From the NCBI GenBank assembly GCA_024220505.1, contig JAKZZE010000035.1, forward strand, positions 372,001 through 436,000: a stretch of 64,000 nucleotides of DNA. Direction: 5' to 3'. The DNA comes from Rhizopus arrhizus. Taxonomy: Eukaryota > Mucoromycota > Mucoromycetes > Mucorales > Rhizopodaceae. Position numbers and translations under genes: made by a program. The notes beneath the pieces were generated by a model that had not been told where the DNA came from, did no database searches, and saw nothing but the letters and a program-made list of their open reading frames with translations. Shown here one piece after another: positions 10,096 through 20,126 of the stretch; the first letter of the stretch is position 1; each line of letters begins with the position of its first letter.

Positions 10096-12094
10096 CTATC
10101 TGTCAGAAGAGGAAAATAATATTATTGTGTCCCACTTGCAGTTAAATTAATTTATGCTTTGCATGGGTTGCAAGATGTTTTTTAACCGTAACTAAATACG
10201 AACATTGTTCTGTGTATCTCTTTCATTACTTACAATGACTATTTTATGCCAAATTTAAAGAAAATTTCGTGTATACGTATTTTAAAAAAGCTAGCAGGAG
10301 TGATGCAGAGAAAATCAAAAGTTTTATAATTGAGTGCATTAATTACAATGTCTGGTACCTAATGGATAAGCTACGTGATAACAGGATTGGACTACATTTA
10401 CGGAACATGAAAAAAGTGCCAAATTCTGCGATTAGAGCAGCAAATTGTCGGAATTTTAGTATTTAAACTGCGGCATCGTATTCTCCATACTCAAAAACCC
10501 TTGTTTCCATATTTGGACTGTAAATATATCTCCGATTGAACTGTATATCTAATGGTTTATCCATCGTGGCCTGAAGTCCCAATCACCCTGTCACTGTATG
10601 GTCAAGACCTTCCTACGGTTGAAGAGTTCACTTATCTTGGTGTCCCTTTTGATGGCAAAGGTATCTCGGTGTCTGCCATGATAAAGCATCGTTCTGCAAG
10701 TACCTTGGCGGCTATGGCTCAACTTCACTCTATGGGTCTTAACCGTCAAGGCTTTACCCTGCTTCTTTCTTCTCGTCTCTTTGCTGCCTTCATCCGTCCT
10801 AAGCTCGAGTATGGCCTTGCTATTGCTCGACTTACAAGAAAGGACGGTGAAGAGCTCAACCGTGCTCAAGACCGGTGTTTAAGAATGCTTGTTGGTGGCC
10901 ATCGAACTGCCTCAACTGTGGTTCTCCGTCATATTACCAATTTGCCGTCGATGACCTTTAGAGCTGATACCTTGGTCCTCAAGTTTTGTCTGCGTTTCGA
11001 GGGTCTTCCTGATGACTGTCTCTTGTCTCTGCTGTCTTCCTCTGTCTCTTCTTCACTATTGACACAGCTCCGTAAGCGGCAAATCGTACTCGACTACCCT
11101 TCGGATGCCCCTCATTCGACTTCTCGTCTTGCTTCTTGGCTGCGAAGGTATCGTCAAGATCAATTTCAAAGCTTCCTACAGTCCACCCCCCAGGTTCTGA
11201 TCCGCGCTTGTCGTCCTGTTCTTCGGGTGGATCCCATCCTCTACTTGCCTGCCTCCCGTGCTGGCCGGTCTCGTCTCATCAGATGGCGCATGGGTTGGAT
11301 CCCAGGCAAGCCTGCTCCCTGTTCCTGTGGTCTTGGCGATACTTCTCGTTCCCATCTCATGGTCTGTGCCTTGGTTCCTTCTGCTCTTTGGTGCTGTCTG
11401 CCTGTTCCACCGCCTGACTATGTGGGTCACCACATAGACTATGTCTTGAACTTGCTTCCTGTCTCTGCTTTTGCTCGGTGTCCGCCTTTCTGGTCCGCTC
11501 TTTGTCAGATCCTCTGTCACTTTGACAAGATCTGTCATCCTGACATCGAGTACAACTCGTCTTCTCTGCCAGGTCAAGTCTGGATTGACAAGTCCTCTGC
11601 TGCTACTGTTCCATAATGACAAGCGCTCTGATCCACCCTCTGGCTTCTACCTCCCACTGCCAAACCATTTTAGTGCACGATGCGGAGGAGACCATGGTGT
11701 TGACGAGTTGCTCAGTAGTTAGCGCTTCCATTGGCCTTTTCTCTTTCCTTTTTTTCGCTCTTGTGTGCTCTGCGAGTGTTTTTTGTTTCTTGTCTCTTCT
11801 CTTTTGTTTCTTGAGTATGACTATCATGATATTTATCGCTTGTCAATATACTCCTTATATATATTAATAAAAAAAATTTTCGTCTAAACCAAGAAGCCGA
11901 CTTTTCTTTCGCTTTTGGTTCAAAAGGTAAATTCGTCTCTTTTTTGGAAAGCCGATATCTCTGTCAAATCTATCCATCCATCAACAATTTTTACATCAAT
12001 CGACTCCTTTTGATCTATATTTTTATTTGGTTCAATTCTTATTCTGATATCTACATTACTTGTTGCTTAATCGTTGCTCAAAGTTTGCATCCAA

Positions 12095-13072
12095 ATGTCA
12101 ACAACAAGAAATACAAGAGGATCCAAAATCCTGAATGCCGCCGCCGGACCCAATTCGTCCGACCACGAAGTCACAGTTCAAAGTCTCAGTCACGCACTAG
12201 AAGCTGTCACTGCTCGTCTCTCTGCCTTAGAGCAGCTCAAGCTGGAGCTTGAAACCCTACGAGGTGAGAACGCTCGCCTTGCCGAAGCTAACCAGTCTCA
12301 AGCCAATGAGATTGCTTCTTTGCGGGCCCAACTGGCCGCACAAACTGCCGGGGTCCCTACAAGCACCCCAAGTTCAAATGCCGCCGTTTCTTCTCCTGTT
12401 GCTCCTGCTGCTGCTAACGCGCCCGTTTCCTTGGGTACTGCTGCCTCGTCTTGGGCTACTGTTGTTTCTCGTTCTACAAAGAACAAACTCCGTCGTCGTG
12501 CTGCTGCTGCTCGTGGTTTCCAGCCTGTAACGGGTGAGCAAGGTTTTGACTATGTCTACATACCTCGATCCCGAAAAATGACATACACTGAAGCTCGTCG
12601 TCGTCTTGGTCGCTTGGGTATTGACACCTGGCGGGTGTTGGATGTTTCGTTTCCCGCCCACTCCGTTGTTGGTCTACTTGTACATCTTCAGTACAAGCCT
12701 GCTCTCGTCTCTTTGCTGGAGAAAGCAAAGATTAAGGTTCTTGATCAGTTCGATCCTTTGGACCCTGACAATGTTGCTGACCCTGCTTTCGCTTCTGCGT
12801 CTCTTGAGGTACGTCAAGAAAAGATGGCCTATGTCTCTAATGAACGCTGTCTTCGTACCCTTGAGCGCTTGCGCTATCCTGTTGCTGTTGCTGTCTCGCG
12901 CTTCTTTTTGGCCAACGCCATGGTGTCAGACGAGGCTGTTTCTGACGTCTTGGCCTCCAAGCAAGATCGTCCCTCGTTCCCTCGTCACCGCGATCAACCC
13001 GACGACGACATGGTTCTTGATGACTATGAACATCACCGTCCTACCTCTCGCTCTAGCTTTGGATCATTATAA
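12095..13072 (+). CDS. LINE copy 3 ORF1, coiled-coil protein
   Basis: The first true ATG in frame is at 12095; upstream in-frame codons start only with TTG. The product is 325 residues with an N-terminal coiled coil (LSALEQLKLELETLRGENA), an Ala/Thr/Ser-rich linker, a basic NKLRRRAAAARG patch and the conserved C-terminal domain. It is the same architecture as the ORF1 at 3746, with most differences in the first 30 residues. The frame is intact, although the partner ORF2 is broken. The stop TAA overlaps the following ATG (TAATG). Confidence 0.8.
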   Translation: MSTTRNTRGSKILNAAAGPNSSDHEVTVQSLSHALEAVTARLSALEQLKLELETLRGENARLAEANQSQANEIASLRAQLAAQTAGVPTSTPSSNAAVSSPVAPAAANAPVSLGTAASSWATVVSRSTKNKLRRRAAAARGFQPVTGEQGFDYVYIPRSRKMTYTEARRRLGRLGIDTWRVLDVSFPAHSVVGLLVHLQYKPALVSLLEKAKIKVLDQFDPLDPDNVADPAFASASLEVRQEKMAYVSNERCLRTLERLRYPVAVAVSRFFLANAMVSDEAVSDVLASKQDRPSFPRHRDQPDDDMVLDDYEHHRPTSRSSFGSL

Positions 13073-16000
13073 TGATGAGTAGTAATACTTGTCATTATAA
13101 TGTATCCCCTCGGTCTCTGCTACTGGTACGGTCCCAGCTCCTTCCTCTCCTTTGGTTTCTCATGATTCCCATGGTTCTTCCTCTCCTTCGTCATCCTCAT
13201 CAACTTCTTCTATACCGCTTACAATCAGCTTGTGGAATGCCAATGGGCTTCAAGAATCCACAGCCGAAGATCTTCTTCGTCATTGCCAGTCGTTCTCTCT
13301 GGTGTTTATCACTGAAACCTGGTTGCTTCCGCCTCACAGGATCCGTACCTCTTGGACCCAGTTCAATCTGTATGGCTCTCCTGTGATCAACAGCTATCGT
13401 GGCTCTCAAGGTGTCTCTGCTCTGGTGTCTCCTCGGTGTCCGATGGCTGTGGTACAGTTCCCGGTTCATACCAAGTATGCTCTGGGTCTGCGGTTGGGTC
13501 GCTCCTTGCGTCTCATCTGCCTGTATTTGCCCCCTTCCTTGTCCAACGACGAGGTCTCTTCTGTGTTGGTTTCGTTGCCCTTGACAGACGACACGATCAT
13601 CTGTGGTGATCTGAACGCGCGTCTTGGTGCACTAACGGGTGATTCCGTTGCCAATGCTCGAGGTTCGGTGCTGCTTCGCTGGTGTGAAGAACATGGTCTC
13701 TCTGTTCTGAACTCGACTCTCGCTCCTGGGGTGCCTACTTTCTTGTCCTTTCGTGGTGGTCAAGTCAAGCAAAGTATGATCGACTACTTCTTGACCAACA
13801 TGACCTCTGTCCTTCGGTCCCCTCGGATGCAAGTCTACAGTGATCTCTCTCTTGGCTCTGACCACAAACTGTTGTCCTTGTCCTTTGACTATGCAGTCCC
13901 TGATGGTTATCCATCGCAGCCCGTTTGTTAAGGATACATAAGATTGTAGTCACTTTATTTTAGTAAAAGGAATCAGATATGATCCTGAATAATATGTTGA
14001 CATAACTTGGAATCATTTATAATATTATTCCCAACACAGATCAATAAAATACTTTGATTAGATTTTTATATTAAGCTTTATTCATATTAACTTCACATAG
14101 TCAAATAAGATGACATGGTTGTAATATAGTTTAGTGATAGTATGAGCATGTTGAATAGGGAATGACGATTACTTACCGGATCATCGTTAACCATGAAAAC
14201 ATTTATCCTGACTGAGATATTATTGTTAACAATGATATCCAATCACGGAACTAAAAGTCTTTATATTCATCCGTACCGTCTCCTTAAATAGTTATATCTG
14301 AAACCATCCCAATAGCATAATTCACAATACAAGCTAGGAACAGGCTAAACTAATAATTAGAAATAGTAATCATCTATTCTGTCAAATTGATTATAAATCT
14401 GTCCTAATTCTTTATCCGTATCATGTCTATAAATACTCTCACTTTTTACATGTAGAATTTATTTTTAAATCTAATAATAGTTATCTTAACTTAATAAAGA
14501 GATACCAAGTTCTAACAGTATTTCTTTATCTTTGATTGCTATATTATATTTACCTAAAACTCCCCTATCCTAAACACCGTTCTCTCTTCTGCTTCTTCTT
14601 CTGCCCGTCGGCTATGGAACCTCTCTCGGTTGAAGGAACCCGATGTCTGTAGTCTGTACGTGGCCACATTCCAGTCCTTGGTCTCTCCATTGGTTGATCA
14701 GCTCAAAGCTCTGAAGTCAAGTTCTCCTTCTGCTGCTCCGCCTATAGACGCTCTCAATGACACTCTGAATGAGGCGATCTATAGTGCACTCGACAAGTCG
14801 GTTGGCTCTCGCTCTTCTCGACCTTCCCAATGGAAGCCATTCTGGAATGCGCACTTGCAAGAACTCGCCGATGTTCGTGAACGCCATTACGGCAAGTGAC
14901 GTCGAGCCATTGGCATCGACAAGGCCTTGTGGTGGGATCGACATCAGGTTGCTCAAGCCCGTTTCCGTAGTGCTCTCAAGTCTGCTAAACGTCTCTCTTG
15001 GCGTGCTTTCTGTGACTCTCTGGCCCGTGGCGAACTTGCTCGTGCGATGTCGAAGGTGAAGGTGATTCGGAACCGACGACGTCAACAGGTTGGGTTTACT
15101 CATCCTGACGGCCCTGCTGCAGGTGCGAACGCGATGCGTCAACACCTTGCCTCGGTCTACTCTGGTGACGGTCTTCCGTCAAGGCGTCGTGACCCTCTGC
15201 CCTTTGTCTCTGGTATGGTGCCTTTTGACCTCGATAGTCAAGACTCTGGTATGCCCTCGTTCTCTGCTGACAGTGTGGGTTCACTGATGCGACGTCTCCC
15301 TCTGCGTAAAGCTCCTGGTCCTGACCACTTGCGTACGGAGATGCTCCTCCCCATCAAGTCTGTTCTGGCCCCACTGCTCTCCTTGCTCTTCAGTATCTGC
15401 TACCAGTGGTCGTATACCCCTTCTCTCTGGCGTCAAGCACAGGTGGTCCCTATCCACAAAAAGGGTGATCCTACCTCGCCAGGGAACTATCGTCCAATCT
15501 CCTTGACCTCCATCGTCCGCAAGCTCTTTGAGATGTGTCTCTTTCCCTTTGTTGAAGATGTCTCTCCTCCGCTCGATGTAGTTCAAGGTGGTTTCCGTCA
15601 CCAGCGTAGTGCATTGGATCAAGCTCTCTGTCTCCATGATCTGATGCACTCTTACCGACGCCGACACAATCATTATCCTGTGGTCGCTTTCCTGGACATC
15701 AAGTCAGCCTATGATACAGTCGATCGTCGTATCATATGGCAATCGATGCTCGCCTCTTCTGCTCCTCTGTCCTTGGTGTCCTTGTTGGCCAACATGTTTG
15801 ATGATGTCTCGGTGTCTGTGTTGTTGCAGAACAATGTCTCTGATCCGTTTGTGCCGAGTACAGGTGTCCTTCAGGGCTCTGTCTTGAGTCCTCACCTGTA
15901 CTCGATCTATGTCAACACATTGCCAGCCCTGCTTCGTTCTGCTGCTTCTGCAACAACCACCTCGGTGCTATCAGTGTCTCCTTCTGGTTCTCCTGGTCCT

Positions 16001-16148
16001 GGTGCTCTGGTCGCTGATGGTCTTCCCTTTGGTCCTTTGGTTGGTTCTGCTGCCTTGTCTTCCTCGTCTCTGTCGCCCACACCCATCAACAGTCTGTTGT
16101 ATGCGGATGATGTGGCGCTGGTTGGGTCTGCTAGCGAAGTCCGGCATA
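13072..16148 (+). pseudogene. LINE copy 3 ORF2, multiply disrupted
   Basis: Four lesions are visible relative to copies 1 and 2. Two extra bases near 13107 shift the frame within the first dozen codons. A 651-bp solo LTR sits at 13926-14576. A TGG to TGA nonsense change lies at 14897-14899. A Tc1 element truncates the frame at 16148 after the YADD motif. Between lesions the endonuclease (13152-13925) and fingers/palm of the reverse transcriptase (14927-16148) remain readable. No functional product is expected. Confidence 0.9.
13926..14576 (+). repeat. Solo LTR, family Y, copy 1
   Basis: The 651-bp insert begins TGTTAAGGATA and ends TATCCTAAACA, the imperfect TG...CA inverted termini of an LTR. 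It is flanked by the 5-bp duplication CCGTT (13921-13925 and 14577-14581). It interrupts LINE copy 3 ORF2. A near-identical copy in the opposite orientation lies at 22998-23649. It is a recombination remnant of an LTR retrotransposon, with no internal coding region. Confidence 0.92.
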
Positions 16149-16583
16149 CAGTGACCCGCAAAACTGTCCCAATGTTTCGTAATTTTCTCTTCTAGTGCTT
16201 GTAGCACCATAGTTGGTAAGCTAATGTACATCTTATTGTATATCATTCGATAGCCAAAATCTTGTAGTACCAAAAAATGTAAATCAAAAACAAATTAAAA
16301 CAGCGCGGACAGAGATAGAGGGGATAGAAAACAAGTGGTGCATTGGGACAGTTTTGCGGCACTTCAAAAAAAACAAAAAGGTTTATTTGACATTAATAGT
16401 CAGTCCAGCGTCCTTTATTCTTGATACATTGCTTTATACGCTTAGGCATTGTTTCTATGACCTTTTGGCACTCTTCCGGCTTCATTAAGTCGTACCAAAC
16501 TTTAGTTACTCGTTCGTATAGTTCATTCATGCCTTTTGGAGCTGTTTCATAATCATTCAACCTTCTCTTTAACAATGACCACA
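16149..16583 (-). mobile_element. Tc1/mariner-like element A, one end only
   Basis: The end CAGTGACCCGCAAAACTGTC directly follows a TA in LINE copy 3. An inverted copy of the same end sequence (GGGACAGTTTTGCGG) lies about 190 bp inside, near 16345-16360. Minus-strand bases 16393-16583 encode the C-terminus of a Tc1 transposase (starting MWSLLKRRLND and ending GRWTDY before the stop). The rest of the element, including catalytic residues and the other end, is not found beyond element B. Confidence 0.75.
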
Positions 16584-16812
16584 TACAGTAGGTGGAAAAA
16601 TGGTGCGGATGTTTTTAAATTATTCACAAATATCGATATAGATTTACCAAATCTCAATCAAATTGAACAAAGCAAGCATTATTTTGAAAAGAAAATATTA
16701 CTTTATGTTTAGTAAAAATTTGATATGTCACACAAAAGTTCAAAGGGAGCTACAAAAGATCAAATCTTTCAGCAACATCCGGACCATTTTTCAGGGTGCT
16801 CCATAATATCTG

Positions 16813-19476
16813 CTAGTAGTCCGTACATCCCCCTTTTGCTTGAATAACAACTTTGATTCTATCCGGCATACTGTCTATATACAGTAGCGGACAAAACTGG
16901 TGCACAAAACTTTTTTTTAGCTTTTAACTACCATTACCTGCTCATGGTAATTGCAATAGTCATGAAACTGTACTAGAAGGAGGATATACTAGTCATTGTA
17001 ATCTATGTATGTTCTAAGCATGACATTGTTAAAACTGAGCGATAAGCGTGCTTTGAATTTATAAAATCTTATATTTTCTAAAAACCGCAAAAGTGGCTAA
17101 AATCTTAGACTTTATATAATCATCTCATCTCTTGATATTATCGGATATTCTTCTTTGCATATGCTAATAATATGCGTGTATATCATTTTCAGTAAAAGAA
17201 CCCGGCTCTTTAACTATTCTTTTCCAAAGATCATCGACCCTTTTTGATCTAGTGTCGTATCATCATACCTTTGCCATCAATTGCCACCTGGCATGCTTAA
17301 GCGGACTTAGGCCGGGATTAGTGGCGGCTAAACTTGTAGCACAGAAGCGCTGTTATCAAATATTGAGTTTGTGACATGCGTTGACTTGTGCCTTGTGTCA
17401 TTGTCATACTGAAACGAGAGATTACGACGTTTTAGACCACTATACGCTAGGCTTTTGTGGTATGAAGTAAGCGAAATATATGTGTATATTTATGAGTTCA
17501 TTATACCATCGTATACCTGACACACATATTCTGGTCCTCAATATCTAATACAGCCTTAAAACATAACAGAGCAGCCAGCATGCTTCATTGTTTGATCACC
17601 GTGAAAAAATCGCTCAGGTTGCTCGACTTGCTTTCAATATTAGTGTATACTGTCTGCATCCATAATGTTCATATTTGTTTCATTGCTAAAGATAGCAGAC
17701 TTCCAGCCCTCTATAGTATACAATGGCTTGTTGTGATACCACATTCATCGCTTTTTCCGACTTATACAGCTGATGAAATTCTTCGATTCCTTACTTCCGG
17801 ACTCAAAATCTAGCTTCCTACTGTGCCTTTAGACTGACAGTCTGCTAACACTGTATCTTAAGGTCCTCAAAATGTGCTGAGCATCAGGAACTGTGTGTAG
17901 CGGACCTTGTCCAAGCTCTAGGTTGATGACTGAACTAATAACTTTTCAGGCTAATAGCGGAATACCTTCATGATCACAAGACATTAAGTTTCTTTCTTCC
18001 CTCTTTCTCCTGTTGATTGTCCATTTAGAGATCCTTGTTACTCTAGAAATATCTGCTGTCGTACGAACTAGGCGTGTTCGAGATCTCAGAGTTTCGTTTT
18101 TACAGTTGCTTATTTTCTTAAACATATAAGGCTAGTACTTTGTTATAGTGAATAGGGTAAAAACAAAAGGGGGGACTCAATGGGAAATACAAAATAAGTA
18201 CAGTTTTATATATTTTTTAAGAGCTACTAAAATTTACTAATATGCTGTGAAATCTGAAAGCAAACGGGAGAGATATGGGGAAAATTGAAAGAAGGCTAGA
18301 CAAGCACCACATTTTTGGCGAAAATTGAAATATGCAAAAAATCACTAAAAATGGCCTTATGCCTGGGGGATGTCCGGTACAGTTCCGGTTTACATAACAT
18401 AATGTATATTTTGGACTGTCTTTCAGATGGTATATGCCACAAAAGTCGCAGACATATGGCGGAGATACAATGTTGATTTTAATTTTTGTGCACCAGTTTT
18501 GTCCGCTACTGTACTTTCTACAATCATCTTTTGTAAATCTCGCCCATTTTTCTTCAATTCGATCCAATAGTTCATGTACTCCTTTAGCTCTGGTTTCATA
18601 CGCACTTAACCTTAGCCTCAGGTGATGTCAAATGTGTTCAATCGGGTTTAGGTCAGGACTCTGAGCAGGCCAACTGTAAATAGACTTGCTGTCGAAGTTG
18701 TTTTCTTCAAACCAAGCTTTTGCGACCTTCGACGTATGTTTCGGATCGTTATCCTGCTGGAAGTAGATGTTTTTAGGGTCATAATTGTAGTAATTTAGGG
18801 TGTCCATTAGAGTTGTGTCCAATATATGTACATAATCCTCTTTCTTCATTGTTCCATCATAGATACGACAAGCATACCCAGGACCATCGTATGTAATACA
18901 GCCCCACATCATAACGCTGCCTCCACCTCCTTTTACTGTTAAGTCAAGATGGTGGAATCGAAGCTTATCACCTACTCTCTTCCAGTAGTATTTCACACCG
19001 TCTGATCCCCAAACGTTTACCTTAGTCTCGTCAGAGAATACCATACGACGCCAATCATATTTTGTCCAATCCTTGTGGGCGTTGGCCCATGCAAGTCGCT
19101 TTTTCATATGAATCGCCTTTAAAAACGGCTTGCGCTTCTTAATACGGGCCTGGAATCCCATCGATTTTAAAAGTTTTAAGCAAGCAGAGTAGCCAATTGC
19201 TCATCCAACATCACATAAATATCGTTGTACATCCTCCCCCGTCTTTAATTTACCTGTTATGACTGACCGTCTGTTGTAGGACTTGGTTGTAGCAGTAATT
19301 TCGGACTTGCGGCCTGGTTTAAGGGGCCTCATGTTAGGAAACCATCTTCGCTTATAGTCACTGATGGTGCTTTTCTTGACTCCAGGCACTCGTTTTATGA
19401 TGGGTAATTAAGAACGACCAGATTTGAGTAAGGACTTGATGTTATCTTGTACATCCAAAGGCAAAGAGCGAACCAT
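16813..19476 (-). pseudogene. Element B transposase (Tc1, DDE), inactivated
   Basis: The minus-strand frame begins MVRSLPLDVQDNIK at 19476. It has a helix-turn-helix region, the first catalytic Asp in FSDETKVNVWG (about 19030), the second in FQQDNDPKHTSK (about 18755), and the DLNPIEH block with the Glu (about 18640). The C-terminus resumes beyond element C as DSMPDRIK and stops at 16813. In-frame stops follow SGRS, DVG and IEHI (the last is TGG to TGA). The insertion of C also separates the last about 20 codons. It cannot make an active enzyme. Confidence 0.85.
16882..18511 (-). mobile_element. Tc1-like element C, decayed, nested in B
   Basis: Ends CAGTAGCGGACAAAACTGGT and its reverse complement are flanked by TA (16880-16881, 18512-18513) inside the B transposase. 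Minus-strand translation across about 17250-18125 gives fragments of a Tc1 transposase broken by many stops, such as a helix-turn-helix-like RVTRISKWTINRRKR near 18050 and CQVYDGIMNS near 17510. No intact catalytic triad can be read. It is older in sequence than its insertion partner suggests, so it probably moved using a transposase supplied in trans. Confidence 0.75.
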
Positions 19477-20126
19477 ATTTGTATAAAACAGCAGTAATAA
19501 CGAAAGAAGAAGAAGACCTGCTAAATCAGCAAAAAAAAAGTAGATATTTATATTTTTTTTTGATTATTCATACGAATCAAATGTATTATTAATCATCTGA
19601 GACAAAAGTGACGGCTTCTGAGTCAGCAGCATTGAACAATCTGGGTAATTAAAATTCTATAGGGCACCCTGAAAAATGGTCCGGATGTTGCTGAAAGATT
19701 TGATCTTTTGTAGCTCCCTTTGAACTTTTGTGTGACATATCAAATTTTTACTAAACATAAAGTAATATTTTCTTTTCAAAATAATGCTTGCTTTGTTCAA
19801 TTTGATTGAGATTTGGTAAATCTATAGCGATATTTGTGAATAATTTAAAAACATCCGGACCATTTTTCCACCTACTGTATATTCTTTGTGAGCGTAGATA
19901 TAAAAAATATAGACTCGGTCACGATGTCGTGCTGAAGGACCAATGGTTAAGCTAAAGATTGTCGATGTTCTAATATATGCATCTGATGTTGAACAATAAA
20001 ATAATAACCAGTCAATTAAATTTGATCTAATTACTTTTGGGGTTGACAATTGATTAGACTCTCTAGGATGACAGATATTGATCTTATTGTTCTAAATTTG
20101 GAAAAGTGTGGAATTGTTCAATCGTA

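Larger units (their letters stand above)
7267..10588. mobile_element. Terminal-inverted-repeat DNA transposon with 8-bp target duplication (hAT-like), no transposase
   Basis: The insert is flanked by a perfect 8-bp duplication TGTCACTG (7259-7266 and 10589-10596). Its ends are inverted repeats: about 31 bp with five mismatches including the perfect core TTCAGGCCACGATGGATAAA, then weaker symmetry out to about 75 bp. An 8-bp duplication is typical of hAT and also of P and KDZ elements; the terminal bases do not decide between them. The 3.3-kb interior is AT-rich, with no open frame longer than about 76 codons and no transposase motif, so the element is non-autonomous or decayed. It contains an LTR relic and a tRNA-like relic. 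Confidence 0.75.
4717..11616 (+). pseudogene. LINE copy 2 ORF2, split by insertion at 7267-10588
   Basis: ORF2 starts at the ATG at 4717, which overlaps the ORF1 stop (TAATG). It reads without damage through the endonuclease and reverse-transcriptase domains (YADD near 7105) to the insertion at 7267. The remaining C-terminal part, including the Cys/His cluster, is open from 10589 to the stop at 11616. Sequence on both sides of the insert is still uninterrupted and nearly identical to copy 1, so the disruption is recent. The left piece now reads into the insert and ends at 7434; the right piece is read through from the insert's inverted repeat. A functional full-length product is not expected. 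Confidence 0.9.
3530..11880 (+). mobile_element. LINE copy 2 (complete length, interrupted by a DNA transposon)
   Basis: The copy runs from the leader starting CGTCTAAACCAAGAAGCC at 3530 to the A-rich tail ending at 11880, where the same leader starts copy 3. It holds a 216-bp leader, ORF1, ORF2 and a 3' UTR. Without the 3.3-kb insert and its duplicated 8 bp the element is about 5.0 kb. Both ends coincide with ends of neighbouring copies, so the three elements form a direct tandem array. The family resembles the tandem, pericentromere-associated LINEs known in Mucor, but identity to those was not tested. Confidence 0.85.
11881..16148 (+). mobile_element. LINE copy 3, damaged and lacking its 3' end
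   Basis: The leader starts at 11881 directly after the tail of copy 2. Homology to copies 1 and 2 continues to 16148, where a Tc1 end (CAGTGACCC) abuts a TA that lies inside ORF2 just after the YADD motif. The remaining 3' part of ORF2 and its UTR are not found anywhere to the right in this window. The copy also contains a solo LTR at 13926-14576. Confidence 0.85.
16586..19877 (-). mobile_element. Tc1/mariner-like element B, with element C nested inside
   Basis: Ends are CAGTAGGTGGAAAAATGG and its reverse complement, flanked by TA at 16584-16585 and 19878-19879. The terminal inverted repeats are about 215 bp and closely similar, and each contains an inner inverted copy of the tip (CCGGACCATTTTTC). 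Element C splits it at 16882-18511. Left flank is Tc1-A transposase coding sequence but the right flank is not its continuation, which points to recombination rather than simple insertion. Confidence 0.85.

Noticed and set aside
10269..10466. 65-codon frame inside the 8-bp-TSD element
   Set aside because: It lies near the right inverted repeat with no recognised motif and no support as a transposase.
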